64,000 bases of DNA from Cunninghamella blakesleeana (Eukaryota; Mucoromycota; Mucoromycetes; Mucorales; Cunninghamellaceae): NCBI GenBank assembly GCA_017871115.1, contig JAFCIZ010000001.1:5437501-5501500 (forward strand). Direction: 5' to 3'. Position 1 is the stretch's first letter; each line of letters opens with the position of its first letter. The notes beneath the pieces are model-generated. The model made no database searches, was not told where the DNA came from, and saw only the letters and a list, made by a program, of their open reading frames with translations. Positions 60,731 through 64,000 of this stretch are shown here, in pieces. Position numbers and translations under genes: made by a program.

Positions 60731-61359
60731 ATATAAATAAAAACTAATTTACTAATACGTATTAAACGATATTTGTATGATTGTACATTATAGTATATAT
60801 AAATATATAATTCATGGTGTTAATAGAACTATTCAAGAATATCACGTTAATGATATCCCCAGCCACCTTAAAAAAAAAGTATACATTATGGAAAATTTTA
60901 GAAACTATATGAACGAAAAACTAGCCTGTATTGCAAGCGATATACAATCAACATCAAGTAATGGTATATTTTTAGTAAAATATATTGTAGTAAAAGAAGC
61001 TGTTGTATTCAGATTAAGTAACAAAGTTCTTCAGGTAATTTTATTTTTATTTTTAATATCAATTTTATTTTTATATTTTTATTAGCTATTACAACAATAA
61101 TAAAAAAATAATATTAATTATTTATGTACTAATATTTATATTTATGTCCAATTTTTTTATCATTTAGTTCAACTTTTTTACCTCTAAAGATAAATTAATA
61201 TTTACTGAATATGGCGCTAAAGTGATATATGTTGATGGAGTAACAAAAGTACTACGGATGTATGAATTATCAGAAGCAATAGCAACGCGTCATGAATCAC
61301 TTTTAAATAATTTAACGATTGCAAGAAATATCTTACAGGCTCAAATGGATATAAATTAA
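58409..61359 (+). CDS. PLK: Polo-like kinase
   Basis: Mitotic Ser/Thr kinase of the Plk1/Cdc5 family acting at spindle poles, kinetochores and the septum. Nine exons (58409-58867, 59006-59227, 59324-59541, 59636-59734, 59822-59881, 59974-60080, 60205-60631, 60794-61034, 61168-61359) join in phase to 674 residues. The N-terminal 140 residues are disordered and Gln-rich, with KEN at 56-58 and 139-141. Kinase motifs: [11 protein letters not shown] (split by intron 1), [24 protein letters not shown], activation-loop [13 protein letters not shown] with T301 as the expected activating site, and [13 protein letters not shown]. Polo box 1 starts about 497 ([22 protein letters not shown]). Polo box 2 covers about 590-672 ([34 protein letters not shown]). 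Intron 7 contains a run of about 59 A. Confidence 0.95.
60671..60729 (+). repeat. A59 homopolymer in Polo kinase intron 7
   Basis: About 59 uninterrupted A within the 162-nt intron 60632-60793, the longest A run of the window. Exact length may be uncertain in the assembly. Confidence 0.9.
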
Positions 61360-62224
61360 TTTATTTTTTACAAGATTGAGCAATTTTCAAATTGTTCAAT
61401 TCGTTTTGATTTTATATGCTGCTGTAATATATTTATGATGTTATGTGCGGCATACTTTACCAATTGTTTCCTTCCTTTTTTCCCTTTTTTTTTTTTGTTC
61501 ACATAATATTTTTATTTTTTTATTATATTTTATTTTCCATTAATGTACAAAATATAACCACTTATTCATATGTATAATTATATAAAACAACCCGAGTTTT
61601 ATATTCTCTTTATTATCTATCTCGTATTCCTTTTAATTATTATTATTATTATTATTATTATAATTATTATTTTACTTCAAAAAATCCAATAAATTTTTTT
61701 AATTCTAGTTGCAATGAATATAAATGCAGTTAATAGAAAATAAATAAAAAACATTGGAGTATGCTGGTTTACTCTATAATCAAAATTAATGCGAAATAAA
61801 AATAAAATAAAATAAAAATCGCGATCTTAGGGTTATTATATTTCATATTTTATAATATACTTTTTTTTTTTCTTCAAAAAAAAAAAAAGAGAGAGAGAGA
61901 AATTGACGTTTCAAAAAATAAAACAATATTAACTATTAAAAAAGAAAAATGCAACATGAAGACCACCAGACTAATTTATTTGAATGACAGAATAAAAAAA
62001 GTATATATATAAAAAAAAGAAATAAAAGACAGGAGAAGAGTTGGGTTTCATAGTTCGTATGTAACATAGAAATATTAAATATTAAAAATTAAAAATTAAA
62101 AATAAACAAATAAAACATATAAACAAAAAAAGAAGTAATGGTAGTAATAAAAAAGAGTGAGTATATTTACAAAGTATAGATATAGATATAGATATATATA
62201 AAAGGTAGTATTAAAAAAAGTTTT
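61360..62224. other. Convergent spacer between Polo kinase and MDM34
   Basis: 865 bp with AAT repeats near 61635, T and A runs near 61860-61890, GTGCGGCATACTTTAC at 61445 and TATAGA repeats near 62170. Unusually long for a convergent spacer here, but nothing coding is seen. Confidence 0.5.
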
Positions 62225-63669
62225 TCATAAATACCAAATTCTTCTTTTTGGAATTTTTTTATTGTGCCTTGCTATTCTTATAGTTGATGTTGACGAAGAT
62301 GATGAAGGTGATAATGACATCGTTTTAAAAGTTTTGTGAAGAACGTGATTTATTGATTTTTCATTATTACATAAATAAGCTAAAGAATTGGATTGTTGTG
62401 CTAATGTCATCATGTGATTTAATAAATTATTGGACTTTGATAATATGACCAACAAGGAATCACCTTCCTCTTGTATAATATTATTAATATATTCATTATT
62501 ATGATCCAATTCAAAATTGGTTATGTTATCGTTGTCCATGTGATTTATATATATATGAGCTGATGGTTTAGTGTTCTGAGTTAAGGAATAAACGTTTGGT
62601 AAAAAAAGTAAATCGCCATCATCATTTGAATGAGATGAAATGGAAGATGTTTCTGATAAGGAAGGGGTTGGAGTGATATAGCCAGATGATGACGCCGATG
62701 ATGTTATAAAACTATTGTAATCATCGCCCTCATTGTTATTATTTAAATAAAAGCTGGATACATAATTATCTTTTGAATCTCTATTTCTATTTGTGGTTGT
62801 TTGTTTATTTTGTAGATCATTAATTTGGCGTATACTAAAATCATGAACAATAATAGGGAAGAAATCTTGAAGGAATAATCGTAATTGATGCTCTATTTCT
62901 TTTTGTAAATATGTTTTTATAGTTGCAATGATATCAAATGTTGAAGTAACTTTTAACTTAACTAATGGATCATTTTTGAATACCAAAGTGATCCCTTTTG
63001 TTTTTGATATTGATAAAGTAATAATGCCATTTAATATAATATCGCTTATACCGAGTTGCATTGGAATGAATAAAGGTCGATGAGCTGCTACCATTCTTGT
63101 TTTAAAATATGTTGTTAGAAAAGGTGATCCTTTTATTATTGAAGGAGGTGTATATAAAGGATTTGCCTGTTTTAAATCAATAATAATAATAATAAACAAA
63201 TAAATAGATTAATTATTTAGCGTTTAATGTTAAATAAGGATAAATATGAATATAAATAATATTAATCATTATTTACCTGTATTTTGGTTTTTAAAGTTAC
63301 AAAAGCATCGCCTTCATATGTCAATTTAAATATACCACGAAAATAATCAGTGGATAATTCGCAAATTTCTAATATTTCTAATTCAGGTGGCTAGATAATA
63401 AATAAAGAAATTTATTATTAAACTTCGTTCGTTTAAGGAGGCGTAAAAAATATTTTTTTTTTTTTTTTTTTTTTTGTTTTTGTATTTCTTATTTTGCATA
63501 TATGAGTATAATTCTCTATTACCAAAGTACCAAAATCCATTTCTTTAACAGATATATGATCAGCAATATATTTGGAGTTGTTTCCTTTATTTAACCCAGT
63601 CTCTAAATGTGATTTAATTTCATTATAAAACGTATTGTCAAATTCTGGCCAGTTGAAGTGAAAGGACAT
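62225..63669 (-). CDS. MDM34: ERMES complex subunit MDM34
   Basis: Outer mitochondrial membrane component of the ER-mitochondria encounter structure, which tethers the organelles and moves phospholipids. Three exons (63523-63669, 63277-63390, 62225-63166) join in phase to 400 residues. The lipid-binding SMP domain fills about 1-200: [20 protein letters not shown], then [78 protein letters not shown] and [18 protein letters not shown] with [10 protein letters not shown]. The rest is low-complexity, ending in a basic stretch ([15 protein letters not shown]). The start agrees with the conserved MSFxFNW opening of the family. Diverges towards the right edge of the window. Confidence 0.93.
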
Positions 63670-64000
63670 TGTTAAAAAGAATATACAATGTTAGAATATT
63701 ATGTTGGGGTAAAATAATAATATTACTACTGATATTAATAATGGATATATAGTAGAGTATATCAAACAAAAATAAATAATTATAATTAATATATATAATT
63801 AATATATAAATTATATAGTATTATATAGTATTCTCTTTAAACGATAATAATAAATAAAAAAGAAAGAAAGAAAGAGAGAGTGAAAAAAAGGGGATTTTAA
63901 TTTTTTTTATACTATCGGAAGAAGTTCAAAGGAAATGCGGAATCGGTGTTTAAATTAATTTGACTCAAAAAAAAAAGTTATAATGTATTATTTTGATTAG
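63670..64000. other. Upstream region of MDM34
   Basis: A/T-rich with GAAAGAAAGA repeats near 63862. Contains GCGGAATCGGTGTTTAAATT at 63937-63956, holding two CGG cores before TTTAAATT, about 270 bp from the start codon. No gene seen. Confidence 0.5.
63937..63956 (+). promoter_or_regulatory. Double CGG plus TTTAAAT element upstream of MDM34
   Basis: GCGGAATCGGTGTTTAAATT joins two cores, GCGGA and TCGGTG, in front of TTTAAAT. A further TATCGGAAG lies at 63913. Confidence 0.35.

Noticed and set aside
1..64000. tRNA, rRNA and CRISPR arrays
   Set aside because: No cloverleaf with A and B boxes, no rRNA-like GC-rich block and no spaced direct repeats were found; all tandem repeats seen are simple A/T microsatellites.

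Overview
The window is strongly AT-rich eukaryotic DNA with short spliced genes, most probably from an early-diverging filamentous fungus of the Mucoromycota. The reasons are the gene set (fungal MDM34, SIP5, MVP1, FIS1 and a two-domain trehalose phosphate synthase beside animal-like NELF-C/D and METTL5), roughly 90 inferred introns mostly of 60-150 nt with GTAAGT/GTATAT-type donors and TAG acceptors, long Asn/Gln/Ser homopolymer tracts in proteins, and A/T homopolymers and (TA)n tracts in introns and spacers. Gene models were built by hand by joining exons at GT..AG sites and checking that the reading phase is kept; coordinates span start to stop codon.

Layout. 1-2517 (-): trehalose-6-phosphate synthase/phosphatase, running off the left edge. 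3505-4380 (-) ATP23 and 4545-7613 (+) NELF-C/D start from a 164-bp divergent promoter. 8105-11202 (+) MVP1/SNX8 sorting nexin. 12375-12692 (+) small secreted Cys protein, convergent with a large Ser/Asn-rich protein of unknown function (12924-15649, -). 16296-25035 (+) NOT1 scaffold of CCR4-NOT, 16 exons. 26022-26993 (+) and 27326-28141 (-): a convergent pair of unknown single-pass membrane proteins. 28142-32305: a 4-kb spacer with a candidate proline-rich micro-ORF. 32306-33453 (+) METTL5-type rRNA methyltransferase, convergent with malic enzyme (34171-36218, -). 37477-39211 (-) RNF126-type ubiquitin ligase and 39558-40383 (+) FIS1 share a divergent promoter. 40627-42715 (+) PR/SET-like protein. 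42930-44290: decayed LINE. 44684-47666 (+) acidic coiled-coil protein. 48362-50113 (+) F-box/DUSP protein, convergent with a BTB protein (50747-52336, -), which diverges from MIS12 (52903-53947, +). SIP5 (54324-55421, -) diverges from a RhoGAP (55786-57860, +). 58409-61359 (+) Polo-like kinase. 62225-63669 (-) MDM34.

These are ordinary housekeeping genes rather than an operon-like system. Themes recur by function: mitochondrial biology (ATP23, FIS1, MDM34, perhaps malic enzyme), mitosis (MIS12, Polo kinase, perhaps the coiled-coil protein), mRNA synthesis and decay (NELF-C/D, NOT1) and ubiquitin signalling (RNF126-like, F-box/DUSP, BTB). I found no evidence of a dedicated defence or biosynthetic system. 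The most interesting signals are a NELF-C/D gene in a fungus, a recurrent CGG(A)-N2-4-TTTAA element found in most spacers upstream of genes, a short uORF overlapping the NOT1 start codon, an F-box/zinc/DUSP fusion, a PR/SET-like protein, and two KEN boxes in the Polo kinase. No tRNA, rRNA or CRISPR array was recognised.
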